Counted from the stretch's first letter, positions 42,591-51,730 are shown. The stretch: DNA of 64,000 nucleotides from JAQVEM01 sp964556165 (GCA_964556165.1 CAZKVH010000006.1:1-64000), one strand, 5' to 3'. A program made the numbers and translations. The notes: generated by a model from the letters alone, not told the origin.

Positions 42591-43514
42591 CTAATCCATG
42601 CATTCCTTCACTGCCCTGAAAGCCAGGTAACCATAATGTGCTTCAATATCTCTCGGATACGCCCCTCCATTATAGCTTATAACGTAAGCCCTGCCTTCTT
42701 CTGCAATGGTCCCCGTCCAGTAATAAATAACCATTGAATGAGGGTCCCATAGAGGCGTTTCTTTGTCAGGCTTTAGCTCATATTCAGCCAATTTTTTATC
42801 CTCATTCCAGACGCCTCCTGCATTTTCACCATGAAGTATCTGCGAAGCTACAGCTTCCTCTACAGTGGGAAGGCGCCAGATATTTACTTCCTCTTCCACC
42901 AGTTCAGTTCCGTCCTCATTTAGATGAGCGCACAATTCTTTAGCTTCCTCATAACTTACCCCGCTTTCGGGCCAGCCCGGACCTTTTGGAGCCCATATCA
43001 GACAGATTCCCTCATTTCCTTCGACCATTCTTGCCCCATAATCTTCATCATCCAACCGGGCACCTATCCTGACCATGCCGAAGATACTGGTTACCGCCAA
43101 GATAAGTACGGGAATCCCAACCACAAGCATATATGCCAGCTTTTTCGGCTTTGCCACACCGAAGAAAAAAAGAAGGCCTATTGCGACAAGAGGGATGATA
43201 ATCATAACCCAGAGTACGCTAAAAGAAGCTCCTGCAAAGAATATAGCAGCACCAATACCGAGGGCTATATTTAAAAATAGTGATACTTTCGGAAACCTTA
43301 TCCCCACAAAACCTATAACCATAAACACAATGGCAAACATCCAGTACTGAATAAGCATCATAAGAAGATTTTCCCATATGTTTTTGCTGTACCATCCTTC
43401 ATAGAAATTTTCTATTCCGCCCCAGTATGCCCAGAGAGAGGCAATAACTGCTATGATCGCTACGGCAATCCAGCCACAAATAAGCTGTCTCCTGGTTATT
43501 ATTTTATTATTCAA
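42591..43514 (-). CDS. Membrane protein with C-terminal DUF1566 (lectin-like) domain
   Basis: The 307-residue protein has four or five membrane helices (about 10-150), then an outward domain: ICLIWAPKGPGWPESGVSYEEAKELCAHLNEDG, IWRLPTVEEAVASQ, YYWTGTIAEEGRAYV and GYLAFRAVKECM. This is the DUF1566/FGE-like fold, with C-type lectin topology. It may bind a surface ligand; catalytic activity is not expected. The start is TTG 43514 with AAGGT upstream. No partner gene is apparent. Confidence 0.82.
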   Translation of the reverse strand: MNNKIITRRQLICGWIAVAIIAVIASLWAYWGGIENFYEGWYSKNIWENLLMMLIQYWMFAIVFMVIGFVGIRFPKVSLFLNIALGIGAAIFFAGASFSVLWVMIIIPLVAIGLLFFFGVAKPKKLAYMLVVGIPVLILAVTSIFGMVRIGARLDDEDYGARMVEGNEGICLIWAPKGPGWPESGVSYEEAKELCAHLNEDGTELVEEEVNIWRLPTVEEAVASQILHGENAGGVWNEDKKLAEYELKPDKETPLWDPHSMVIYYWTGTIAEEGRAYVISYNGGAYPRDIEAHYGYLAFRAVKECMD

Positions 43515-43654
43515 ATAAGTTACCTTACCTTAATTTTAGATTTATTTAATAATAGCAGAAAAAACACCTTTTTATCCTGTAAAATGTAAAGAAATATAAA
43601 AGTACTAACGATAAATTATTAAAGTAATTTTTTTAAAAGTAATGTCAGTTTCTC

Positions 43655-43981
43655 TTAAACATCAACCATTATGTTCTCGCCGTCAACCTTTACTTTATAA
43701 ACATCAATATCCTTTGCTTTCAATTTCATAAAACCTATCTTTGGTCCTGCAACATTTTTCCCTGTGGTGATATCAAACTTAGCACCGTGTATAGGGCAGG
43801 TAACTACTTTTCCTTCCAGCTTACCCTGTGATAAATCGCCGCCCATATGTGTGCACTTTCTCCCGGCAGCATAGTAATTTCCCTGATAGTTAACAATCAT
43901 TATTTCCCTGCCGCCTGCGGTAACTGATTTCATTGCGCCTTCTTCAACATCGCCTTTTTTTAAAACCTCAATAAAGCTCAT
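43655..43981 (-). CDS. Rieske [2Fe-2S] ferredoxin-like protein
   Basis: A 108-residue protein with a single Rieske domain. The cluster ligands are C43 and H45 in CTHMGGDL and C62 and H65 in CPIHGAKFD. Its small size and lack of a membrane helix make it a soluble electron carrier of the kind that serves oxygenases or reductases, such as the NirD-like group. The start ATG 43981 follows AAGAAGG. No oxygenase or reductase gene is adjacent, so its partner is unknown. Confidence 0.93.
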   Translation of the reverse strand: MSFIEVLKKGDVEEGAMKSVTAGGREIMIVNYQGNYYAAGRKCTHMGGDLSQGKLEGKVVTCPIHGAKFDITTGKNVAGPKIGFMKLKAKDIDVYKVKVDGENIMVDV

Positions 43982-44167
43982 TTCGCCTTCTTTCTTTAAA
44001 AATTAAACTATTAACTAAGTATAATTGAATCTTCCAATTATTTAAATAAAACAGCCGACAGAAGAAATAAGTAAAGAAATATATATAAATATATTTTTTA
44101 TTGCCTAAAAATCGAGGATATAATATTATTTTATAAATAAATATAAACTCTTATCAGGGAGGGAACA

Positions 44168-44425
44168 ATGGACGAAGTTTCAAAAAACCAGAGCCCAAGT
44201 GGTCTTTCTATCGCCGCACTGGTAACAGGAATTTTGTGGATGGGAATTGTACCTATAATACTCGGAGCAATTGATTTATCAAGAATAAAAAACGGGTTAT
44301 CAAGCGAGAAGGGCAAGGGCCTTGATATCGCAGGCATAGTGCTCGGTGCAATTGCTATATTAGTCTGGATTATAATAATTATTGTCTGGGGAGCTATCAT
44401 TAGCCAGGTGTTATTAACCTCGTAA
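44168..44425 (+). CDS. DUF4190 membrane protein
   Basis: An 85-residue protein with a short polar N-terminus and two helices: SGLSIAALVTGILWMGIVPIILGAIDLSRIKNG, then GLDIAGIVLGAIAILVWIIIIIVW. This is the DUF4190 layout, often with a glycine-rich turn; function unknown. The ribosome site GGGAGGG is strong and the N-terminus is not a signal peptide. A structured 3' region and a terminator follow. Confidence 0.85.
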   Translation: MDEVSKNQSPSGLSIAALVTGILWMGIVPIILGAIDLSRIKNGLSSEKGKGLDIAGIVLGAIAILVWIIIIIVWGAIISQVLLTS

Positions 44426-44434
44426 CAATTAAGG

Positions 44435-44490
44435 GTTACCTCCTATGAGTTACCTCCTTTTCAGTATAAACTAATTATGAAGGAGGATAA
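44435..44490 (+). promoter_or_regulatory. Tandem anti-Shine-Dalgarno-like motif with a facing SD sequence
   Basis: GTTACCTCCT occurs twice, 14 bases apart (44435-44444, 44449-44458); ACCTCCT is the sequence of the 16S rRNA 3' end. AAGGAGG at 44480-44486 can pair with the second copy (CCTCCTT). No start codon suitable for that SD sequence follows before the terminator at 44546. It could be a structured 3' UTR or small RNA; this is speculative. Confidence 0.35.
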
Positions 44491-44545
44491 ATTTAAGGCG
44501 TTATAGTAGTACTCAGTTCACCGGAAAAGAAGAAAAAATTAAATT

Positions 44546-44576
44546 AAAAAAGGCATTCAAAAAGAATGCCTTTTTT
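44546..44576. terminator. Bidirectional intrinsic terminator
   Basis: A 13-base-pair stem (AAAAAAGGCATTC with GAATGCCTTTTTT) and a five-base loop. It ends the DUF4190 transcript on the plus strand and can act as the HU terminator on the minus strand. Confidence 0.92.
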
Positions 44577-44718
44577 ATATATACTTAATATTAACTCAGA
44601 AAAACTAAATGATAATAATCAACAGATACAAATCAATTCTGTATTCCTATAACATACTTTAATCGACCTTTTCTTTTATCAGCTCTAATATCTATTTTAG
44701 GAATGAAAAGATTTTTGT

Positions 44719-44991
44719 TTATTTGACTTTCTCCTTTAAACCCTTTCCTGCAACAAATTTAGGTACAGTGGTTGCTGGAATTTGAATAGTCTGTCTTGTA
44801 CGGGGATTTAAACCTGTTCTTGCTTTCCTTTTAGACACCTGAAAGGTACCAAAACCAACTAAAGATACTTTGCCGCCTTTTGCCAGTGTACTGGCGATAG
44901 AGTCTTCTAAGGCATCTATTACGCTTGCAACATCTTTCTTGGACAATTTCGTTTTGCTACTAACAGCATCTACTAATTCTGCTTTATTCAT
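44719..44991 (-). CDS. hup: HU family DNA-binding protein
   Basis: A 90-residue HU protein: MNKAELVDAVSSKTKLSKKDVASVIDALEDSIASTLAKGGKVSLVGFGTFQVSKRKARTGLNPRTRQTI, including the GFGTF core and the RxGxNPxT DNA-binding arm. HU bends and packs DNA in the nucleoid. The C-terminal KKLKEKVK-like end (KGLKEKVK) is normal. The ribosome site AAAGGAG is strong. It stands alone. Confidence 0.97.
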   Translation of the reverse strand: MNKAELVDAVSSKTKLSKKDVASVIDALEDSIASTLAKGGKVSLVGFGTFQVSKRKARTGLNPRTRQTIQIPATTVPKFVAGKGLKEKVK

Positions 44992-45163
44992 TCCTTATCT
45001 CCTTTCATTTCTAAAATAAAAATTTTATTCTTTATCAGCTTTTACAATCTTTACTTATCTACTTTGGAATTTATAATATTATCTTTTAGAATTAATTACA
45101 ACAATATCTTAAATTTAAGAACATAATCCAACAATTAATTTATATCAGACCTTAGATAAAAAA

Positions 45164-46081
45164 CTATTTTTCAAGATAAATTTTTATAACTTCATCAAGA
45201 AAATCCAGGGCTTCCTCCCTTGGTCTCTGGAATGAATTCCTTCCTATTATCGAGCCGAATGCTCCACCTTTCTTTATCTGTCTTATCTCTTCAATAACTT
45301 CTTCTCTGCCTTTTGCTGGCCCGCCAGAAAATATTACAATTCTCTTTCCATCAAAAGCGCTCTGCATAACATGCCTTACTCTCTCCGAAAGAGTGCCTAC
45401 TGGAATCTTATATTTTTCATACACTTTCCTTGCCTCTTCAAGTTCTATATGCTCTGTAGGCGGTTTTACTTTGATTAAATGAGCTCCCAGCTGAGCGGCA
45501 ATTTGAACTGCGTATGCTACAACATCAACAGCGGTTTCTCCTTCTTTGGATAAACCCGAGCCCCTCGGGTAAGACCAGATTACCACCACAAGGCCGTTTC
45601 TCCTGGCTTCAAGCGCCATTTCTCTGACTTCTTCATACATTTTCTTAAAATTAATACTTCCGGGATAGATAGTAAAACCAACTGCAACACAACCAAGCTT
45701 TAGTGCATCTTCCACACATGAAGTTACGGAAGGAACAGGATCAGGACTATCATTTAACAAATCGTGACTGTTTACTTTCAGGATTAGCGGAATTTGCCCT
45801 GCATATTCCCTTGCCATTGACTGTATAGAACCAAGTGGAGCAGCATGGGCATTAAGACCTGCATCTATAGCAAGTTTAACATGATAAATCGGGTCGTAAC
45901 CGGGAGGGTTCGGAGCAAAACTTCTTGCAGGACCGTGTTCAAAACCCTGGTCAACAGGTAAAACAACGACTTTCCCTGTTCCCGCCAGTCTACCATGCAT
46001 AAGTATACTGTAGAGGTTTCTTATAACCCCCGGGTTCTCACTATCATACCATGAAAGTATTTCTTTAATTCTGCTATTCAT
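45164..46081 (-). CDS. Class I fructose-bisphosphate aldolase (DhnA/FbaB type)
   Basis: I start it at ATG 46081 (MNSRIKEILSWYDSENPG) since GGGAG lies seven bases upstream; an in-frame ATG at 46105 precedes that site. The 305-residue protein has VVVLPVDQGFEHGPARSF, an aldolase-family N-terminal signature, then VKLAIDAGLNAHAAPLGSIQ, FTIYPGS and HLIKVKPPTEHIELEEA, whose lysine forms the Schiff base. It cleaves fructose-1,6-bisphosphate to two triose phosphates, or runs in reverse. A sugar-phosphate synthase role (DhnA group, ADTH synthase) is the alternative. It is a single gene. Confidence 0.9.
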   Translation of the reverse strand: MNSRIKEILSWYDSENPGVIRNLYSILMHGRLAGTGKVVVLPVDQGFEHGPARSFAPNPPGYDPIYHVKLAIDAGLNAHAAPLGSIQSMAREYAGQIPLILKVNSHDLLNDSPDPVPSVTSCVEDALKLGCVAVGFTIYPGSINFKKMYEEVREMALEARRNGLVVVIWSYPRGSGLSKEGETAVDVVAYAVQIAAQLGAHLIKVKPPTEHIELEEARKVYEKYKIPVGTLSERVRHVMQSAFDGKRIVIFSGGPAKGREEVIEEIRQIKKGGAFGSIIGRNSFQRPREEALDFLDEVIKIYLEK

Positions 46082-46278
46082 AAAAATTCTCCCATAAAAA
46101 ATCATCAGTATATTTACCGTTAATTATAAGATTTAACAATCAAATAGTAAAATAGATATTGGATATAAACATTTTATTAATTTGTGTATTTACTTTTTTG
46201 TATAAATGCATATAATATTATATCAGTGAGTAATTGAGAACTTTATAGACAAGATTCATTTTATAATTAAGATGAAAA

Positions 46279-46881
46279 ATGGATGCATCTAAATTTAAAA
46301 ACGATAAAGTTAAAAAAAGTAAAAATTATCTTCTCAGTATATTTGCTATATTTATTATCTTATTTCTTTTCTTTTTTATAAAACAACCTTTACCAGTTTA
46401 TCCCGACCATAAATGTCCATTTATACTTCCTCTTGACGGTAATATTATTACTGATTTTAGAGAGAGCTATTTTGATACTGAAAAGGGTAGATATCTTAAA
46501 CATACAGGAATCGATATAGAAGGTAATTTCGGTCAGAAGGTTGTGGCATCTGGAAATGGCATTGTAACCTATTGTGGTTTTTCGCCAATTGGAGGTCGGA
46601 CTCTGGTTATCAAACACAATGAAAGAATAAGAACAACCTATTTAAATTTACTCCAGATATATGCCTCAACAGGAACGTATGTTAAGCAGGGAGACGTTAT
46701 CGCCTGCATCGGAGCGTCTGATGACCCTTCAAATCCTGACTATCATCTTCATTTTGGAATTATATATGAAAACAGTTACATTAACCCTGTGGACCTGCTG
46801 GGAATAGATTATAAAAGTATTTCAAAATTCATTTATCTTGAATATCTCCCAAATGATTTTAATTTTTGGGCTACAGAATAA
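46279..46881 (+). CDS. M23-family peptidoglycan-binding/peptidase-like membrane protein
   Basis: The 200-residue protein has a basic N-terminus, one membrane helix (about 18-36) and an outside LytM/M23 domain: HTGIDIEG (H75, D79), GNGIVTYCGF, TTYLNL, VKQGDVIACIG and HLHFGI (H156, H158). The zinc ligands H75, D79 and H158 are present, but the conserved histidine of the 'YxHL' motif is Asn (N123). As in SpoIIQ-like members, it may therefore be weakly active or a binding protein rather than an endopeptidase. No operon partner. Confidence 0.85.
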   Translation: MDASKFKNDKVKKSKNYLLSIFAIFIILFLFFFIKQPLPVYPDHKCPFILPLDGNIITDFRESYFDTEKGRYLKHTGIDIEGNFGQKVVASGNGIVTYCGFSPIGGRTLVIKHNERIRTTYLNLLQIYASTGTYVKQGDVIACIGASDDPSNPDYHLHFGIIYENSYINPVDLLGIDYKSISKFIYLEYLPNDFNFWATE

Positions 46882-47029
46882 AAACTAAGGAAAATTCAAA
46901 TGAAAAATAATTAAAATGTTACCAGATATTCTTATGATGTATAATCTTACGAAAAGGAAGGCCGTAAAAAAAACTTATTTTAAAACCTGTAACAGTTAGC
47001 AGCATTGTGTAATCAAAGTCTGCAAAAAC

Positions 47030-47398
47030 TCAATGTCTATCGAAGTATGATTGTATACTTTCTATTTCCTCACTGACTTTATTTTCAATTAATTCTTTTC
47101 CTACACCAAACTCAATTATATTAAAAGTGAGCTTTATTTTTTCAAAAGATTTTCGCAGTATACCCTGGACCTCGGGTTTCTGACCTATGTCCAAAACGCT
47201 TAACTGCAGATAATCTTCACCGTCCGTAGTAGAAATACACTTAATATGACCCAGTTTTGTGCAACCATTTTTTTTGAGAAACTCCATAATATTTCTGGCA
47301 ATTTCTCTTATTTTCCTTACGAAATCTTCCTTGGTTACCGGGTCAGATGAAGTTATTATCACTCTTTTTGTTAGGATTACAGAGCCGTTTGTACTCAT
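47030..47398 (-). CDS. Hypothetical protein
   Basis: A 122-residue soluble protein that I do not recognise. It has an alpha/beta look: SVILTKRVIITSSDPVTKEDFVRKIREIARNIMEFLKKNGCTKLGHIKCI, then DYLQLSVLDIGQKPEVQG and a C-terminal helix. There are no metal or catalytic motifs and no signal peptide. It starts at ATG 47398 with no ribosome site and is flanked by gaps of about 150 bases, so it is a single gene. Confidence 0.65.
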   Translation of the reverse strand: MSTNGSVILTKRVIITSSDPVTKEDFVRKIREIARNIMEFLKKNGCTKLGHIKCISTTDGEDYLQLSVLDIGQKPEVQGILRKSFEKIKLTFNIIEFGVGKELIENKVSEEIESIQSYFDRH

Positions 47399-47560
47399 TG
47401 AATTTTTTTTAATTTTTATTATATTATAAGAAAATTATTAATATTCAAGAGTCAGGATGATTATTTTAGCATAACCTGACTGTATGTCAAAGCATTTCAA
47501 ATTAAATCCTGATTTTCCCGCTGGCTTACTTTCTTACTGTAAATGTTTAATTTGCTCTCT

Positions 47561-48949
47561 TTATTTATGCGTCGCAAATCCCATGCAGTCTTCTGCAGCC
47601 TCCATAACAACTTCCGAAAGTGTTGGGTGTGCATGAACGGTGGACGCCAGGTCATCAATAAGCAGCTCGCCATTCATAGCTACCGCCACTTCGTGTATAA
47701 GTTCTGAAGCTCCAGGCCCTACCATCTGGGCACCCAGTATTTCACCTGTTCTGCTATCCGTAACAATTTTTACAAACCCCTTTGTTTCTCCTGTTATATA
47801 TGCCCTTCCGCTGGAGCTAAATGGAAATATGCCTGTACGTACTTCTATCTTTTTGTCTCTTGCCTGCTTCTCGTTTAATCCTACCGTGCCAATTTCAGGA
47901 GAGGTAAAAACTGCCCAGGGGATAACATCAGGGCTCTTTTCTTGTTCATTTCCTGCAATATTTTCTGCAGCAATTTTTCCTTCCTTAGAAGCCACGTGTG
48001 CTAACTGAAGTCCACCTGTTATATCACCAATTGCATATATGCCTTCAACATTTGTCCTCAGGTGCGAATCAACTTTAATATAACCTCTATCATCTACCTC
48101 CACACCGGCCCTTTCAAGTCCTATGCCTGCAGAGTTGGGTTTTCTGCCTACCGATAGAAGTATCTTTTCTGCAGATATTTTCTCCCCGCTGCTAATAGTG
48201 CAAACATAATTTTTGCCGCTTTTCTTAAAACTTTCTACTTTCGAGTCCGTAAATATCTTAATACCCTTCTGCCTGAATTCAGCATCAATTATTTTTGATA
48301 CATCTTCGTCTTCAGTTGATAATATTCTGGGAAGTATCTCAATTATTGTCACTTTTGACCCGAATGAGGAAAAAATATTTGCAAATTCACTTCCAATTAC
48401 TCCTCCACCTACAATCAAAAGAGATTCCGGTAATTTATCAAGAGACAAAATTCCAGTATTATCCATCACGCCATCCTCTGAAAGGTCAAAAGGCTTTACA
48501 TTCGCAGCCGAAGAACCCGTTGCAATAATTATGTTCTTTGCTTCAATTTCAATTTGCTGGCTTTTGCCTGTTCTAACTGTAATTTTTCCTTTTGCCAGTA
48601 TCTCGCCGGTTCCTTTTATAAGCTCTATGTTATTTTTCTTAAAATTATGTTCAAGGCCCCTGACCTGCATCTCAACTATCCTGTCTTTACCTGCCTTTAC
48701 TTCCTTAAAATTCAGTTCAGGCGAAGATACTTTCACTCCAAACGTTTTAGCTTTTTTTATTTCACCAATCATCCTGGCGACATAATATAAAGCTTTCGTT
48801 GGGATACAGCCGCTATTCAGACAAACTCCTCCCGGATTATCTTTTTCAATCAGAGCAACTTTCAATCCAAGCTTGGAAGCCCTGATTGATGCTACATATC
48901 CTCCCGGTCCAGCCCCAAGAACGGCAAGGTCTACTTTTTTATCAGCCAT
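47561..48949 (-). CDS. lpdA: Dihydrolipoyl dehydrogenase
   Basis: The 462-residue flavoprotein oxidises dihydrolipoamide on 2-oxoacid dehydrogenase or glycine-cleavage complexes, producing NADH. FAD-binding GAGPGGYVAS, the redox disulphide CLNSGCIPTK, NAD-binding IVGGGVIGSEFANIF, and the C-terminal active-site histidine pair in HAHPTLSE are all present. The ribosome site GGAGGG is ten bases from ATG 48949. The E1, E2 or glycine-cleavage genes it would serve are not adjacent. Confidence 0.96.
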   Translation of the reverse strand: MADKKVDLAVLGAGPGGYVASIRASKLGLKVALIEKDNPGGVCLNSGCIPTKALYYVARMIGEIKKAKTFGVKVSSPELNFKEVKAGKDRIVEMQVRGLEHNFKKNNIELIKGTGEILAKGKITVRTGKSQQIEIEAKNIIIATGSSAANVKPFDLSEDGVMDNTGILSLDKLPESLLIVGGGVIGSEFANIFSSFGSKVTIIEILPRILSTEDEDVSKIIDAEFRQKGIKIFTDSKVESFKKSGKNYVCTISSGEKISAEKILLSVGRKPNSAGIGLERAGVEVDDRGYIKVDSHLRTNVEGIYAIGDITGGLQLAHVASKEGKIAAENIAGNEQEKSPDVIPWAVFTSPEIGTVGLNEKQARDKKIEVRTGIFPFSSSGRAYITGETKGFVKIVTDSRTGEILGAQMVGPGASELIHEVAVAMNGELLIDDLASTVHAHPTLSEVVMEAAEDCMGFATHK

Positions 48950-49153
48950 AGTTATGAAACCCTCCTTCTATAGATATTTACGAGATAACAAAAAAATATA
49001 ATATCCATTTAAACGCCAAAGCGCAACAACATGGAAATAATATTTATATAAATAGAAAAAATCAAATAAAAGTGGCTTCATATAAACTTAAGAGCCTGGT
49101 CGATGTCTTTTAATAATCCCCGAATATAAAAATGAAAAACAATGTAGATTCTC

Positions 49154-49519
49154 TCACTCGCTGTTTTTGCCATTGCTTATACTTTTGCCATTCCCGTTTT
49201 CCTTTCTCAGCACTTCATATATCTCCTTCAGCACTTTCAACGGCTCCTTAAACAACCTCTTTGGTAAAAATGGCGTCAAGGTCACAAAAGCTTTTTTCAT
49301 ATCCTCGGTCATTCTGTGTGGTTTTGTTAGAATTCTGTCTATAAAATCTTCCGCAAAAACAGTTCTCAAATGACGCCTGTCAATTTCTATTCTTTTTTTA
49401 CATGTATCGCAAACCACGCTGCGCAGATAATTCCCGATATAATATACCGTGTGAGTTGTTTCTTTATTGCAATTAATGCAATAAAGAACTATTTTTGCTT
49501 CTCTATCCTTGCCTTTCAT
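49154..49519 (-). CDS. Zinc-ribbon protein ('bh protein' type)
   Basis: From ATG 49519 (MKGKDREAKIVLYC) the product has about 121 residues with a four-cysteine zinc ribbon: YCINCNKETTHTVYYIGNYLRSVVCDTCKKR. A helical tail with FLPKRLFKEPLKVLKEIYEVLRKE follows. The pattern resembles proteins annotated as 'bh protein' in Gram-positive and related bacteria; function unknown. The frame is open upstream to 49576, but those residues are hydrophobic and unlike the family, and AGGT precedes 49519. Confidence 0.78.
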   Translation of the reverse strand: MKGKDREAKIVLYCINCNKETTHTVYYIGNYLRSVVCDTCKKRIEIDRRHLRTVFAEDFIDRILTKPHRMTEDMKKAFVTLTPFLPKRLFKEPLKVLKEIYEVLRKENGNGKSISNGKNSE

Positions 49520-49817
49520 CTGAATAACCTGGTTTAAAATAATAAAATTTACTAATATTAAAAACCTAAGGAGCATAGATTTATCAGAACCCGGAAAGAC
49601 TCCTTTTTTAAAATTTTACTCCTGTTTTCTAATCAATAAAAGCTAAACAATAAAACTTTTTTTATAATAACGTAAGAATACCGCCATTGCTGAATAAGCC
49701 AGAAAAAAAATTTAACCTTTAAGAAACAGCAAATAGAAACATATATCCTTTAATCCTTCATTTTATATTAAATAGCAAGTATAATAAACGAATCATTAAA
49801 AAGCTTAAAAAATTCTT

Positions 49818-51119
49818 ATGTCAATTACTTCTAAAGCCGTTAAATATTTAATAGAAATTGGTCCGGTTGTTTTATTGCCTTCTATATTATTCATAATGAG
49901 CCTTATTGCAACTAGAAAACCTCTAAGAAACTTAAAAAATTGTGCTTTTATTCTTATCGGGCTTGTTGCTATTTCAGTACTTCTTACCCTTTTCGTAAAT
50001 TTTTTTTACCCGATTGCCGATACCATAGTCATGAATTCCACCAAAGAATACACTGTCATAGATGCTGGATGCCTTGTTTCTAAAAACTTAATTTTGAACT
50101 CTCCTATAACACTTCACATAATATTAGCAGTCATGGTTCTTAATATTATTATGCTCGTTTTAAGATTCACCAGAACCATAAATATCGACCTGTGGAATTA
50201 CTGGGGCTTCCTGATCATAGGCTCAACTGTATTTGCAATTACAGGGATAAAATGGATAGCAATACTGATAGCCGTAATAATAGCCTCTATAACACTGGTG
50301 CTGTCAGATATATATGCGGTATTTGTCAGTAATTACTCCGGCCTTAAGGGAGTATCAACCCCACAGTCACAGATTATTTGCTGGGCGCCTTTTTCGCACC
50401 TTATTAATACAGTTTTCAATAAAATTCCTTTTATCAGAAGAGCACATATTTTCTTTGAAGAAATTCAGTATAAAATCGGTCTTTTTTCGGAACCGATGAT
50501 AATGGGTTTTTTACTTGGTTTTATCATAGGAGCAATCACACGTTATAAAAATTTTTACCTGAATCTTGGACCCAACCTTTTTTACGCTTTTTCAAGCGGC
50601 ATAGTTTTGTCTTCTATCTTTATATTGCTTCCCCGGGCAGTAAATATCCTTTTTAAAGGCCTTGTCCCAACTGTAAACGATATAAGAAGTTTTATTAAGC
50701 AAAAAATAACAAAAAGAGAAATATACATCGGGCTTGATCCGTTAATACTGGCGGGATTACCCTCTACGATAACTTTATCGGTTATTATGATCCCGCTTAC
50801 TATTTATATCTCAACAATTCTCCCCGGCAGCAATGTACTGCCGGCTGCCGGCCTTATTATGATTCCCCTCATACTTGTATGGATAATAATCCCATCAAAA
50901 GGGGATTTTATAAGGAGTTTTATCTCAGCGATTATAATAATACCCTTAATCTTATGGATATCTTCAAATATGAGCAATTTATTTTCAGACTTCTTTATTA
51001 AAAATGAGATAGAGATTGTAGAGGGTTATAAAAATATTACGAGCATTGGTGGAAGTTCTAACATATTTTTCTGGATTTTAATAAAAGTCATTGAGCCTAT
51101 ATCAAACCTGTTCCTGTAA
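49818..51119 (+). CDS. PTS galactitol-type EIIC permease (orphan)
   Basis: The 433-residue membrane protein belongs to the EIIC-GAT group: about ten helices, starting VVLLPSILFIMSLI, with YTVIDAGCLVS, LRFTRTINIDLWNYWGFLIIGSTVFAITG and SDIYAVFVSNYSGLKGVSTPQSQ. EIIC passes the sugar through the membrane while EIIB phosphorylates it. No EIIA, EIIB, HPr or EI gene lies nearby, so it either uses remote partners or moves substrates without phosphorylation. The start ATG 49818 has no clear ribosome site. Its stop is four bases from the facing gene. Confidence 0.88.
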   Translation: MSITSKAVKYLIEIGPVVLLPSILFIMSLIATRKPLRNLKNCAFILIGLVAISVLLTLFVNFFYPIADTIVMNSTKEYTVIDAGCLVSKNLILNSPITLHIILAVMVLNIIMLVLRFTRTINIDLWNYWGFLIIGSTVFAITGIKWIAILIAVIIASITLVLSDIYAVFVSNYSGLKGVSTPQSQIICWAPFSHLINTVFNKIPFIRRAHIFFEEIQYKIGLFSEPMIMGFLLGFIIGAITRYKNFYLNLGPNLFYAFSSGIVLSSIFILLPRAVNILFKGLVPTVNDIRSFIKQKITKREIYIGLDPLILAGLPSTITLSVIMIPLTIYISTILPGSNVLPAAGLIMIPLILVWIIIPSKGDFIRSFISAIIIIPLILWISSNMSNLFSDFFIKNEIEIVEGYKNITSIGGSSNIFFWILIKVIEPISNLFL

Positions 51120-51123
51120 AAAA

Positions 51124-51606
51124 TTATTCCTCTTTTTCTCCTGTTACCCTATGAATATACTCCAGATACAGATTTTTTCTGATAAGAGATTTCTGCTTAA
51201 ATTTATCAATTCCACTTCTTTCCAGAACATCTCTTATTTTTTTACTTTCAAACACAACAATATCTTTTACATTAGATACATTTGTTTTAACTACCCAGAA
51301 GTCCGACTGCCTTGAAATATACGGGAAAAATGAGGATTCTTTTACTATTCTTCCCCAGGGTATGTCGATTTTGCCAGAAAGGTCCGTGTAATTTATTTCC
51401 GGTTTTTTCTCTATAATATCTTTTGCCTGCTTGAATATTTCGGAATCAACTTTCCTTTCAATCCTTTTTAAGTTATAAGAAGAAAGAGCTAAAAAAAATC
51501 CGTAGATAAGAACAACCGGAATTATGTAGTAATAATATCCTGACAGAAAATTTATTATATACTTGCCTGCTTTACCCAGGAATGTTTCCAGCCATATATT
51601 AGTCAT
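51124..51606 (-). CDS. Membrane protein of unknown function downstream of tRNA-Ala
   Basis: With the start at ATG 51606 (MTNIWLETFLGKAGKY), 160 codons encode a protein with one or two membrane helices (YYYYIIPVVLIYGFFLALSSY near 23-43) and a soluble domain: DSEIFKQAKDIIEKKPEINYTDLSGKIDIPWGRIVKESSFFPYISRQSDFWVV. The frame runs open through the tRNA-Ala complement to 51720, but that part is a tRNA-antisense artefact. I do not recognise the family. It starts 34 bases after the tRNA and may share its transcript. Confidence 0.7.
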   Translation of the reverse strand: MTNIWLETFLGKAGKYIINFLSGYYYYIIPVVLIYGFFLALSSYNLKRIERKVDSEIFKQAKDIIEKKPEINYTDLSGKIDIPWGRIVKESSFFPYISRQSDFWVVKTNVSNVKDIVVFESKKIRDVLERSGIDKFKQKSLIRKNLYLEYIHRVTGEKEE

Positions 51607-51640
51607 AACTTCCAGACTTCCAGAAAATCTTAAATTTTTT

Positions 51641-51716
51641 TGGTGGAGATGAGCGGGATCGAACCGCTGACCTCCTGCTTGCAAGGCAGGCGCTCTCCCA
51701 GCTGAGCTACACCCCC
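51641..51716 (-). tRNA. tRNA-Ala (anticodon TGC)
   Basis: On the minus strand the acceptor GGGGGTG pairs with CATCTCC, including the G3-U70 pair that marks alanine tRNA. The anticodon loop TTTGCAA-type (CTTGCAA) holds TGC, the T arm is GTTCGATCC, and CCA is encoded (51643-51641). It follows tRNA-Ile by 14 bases. Confidence 0.97.
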
Positions 51717-51730
51717 ACAAATTGATATAC

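Noticed and set aside
48213..48785. A 190-codon plus-strand frame opposite lpdA, rich in Ser, Phe and Ile
   Set aside because: It is an antisense shadow of a certain gene; similar shadows exist opposite rho, prfA, DUF1385 and gyrB.
51607..51720. An N-terminal extension of the membrane protein at 51124-51606 reading CSSAGRAPALQAGGQRFDP
   Set aside because: It is translated tRNA-Ala sequence; the real start is ATG 51606.
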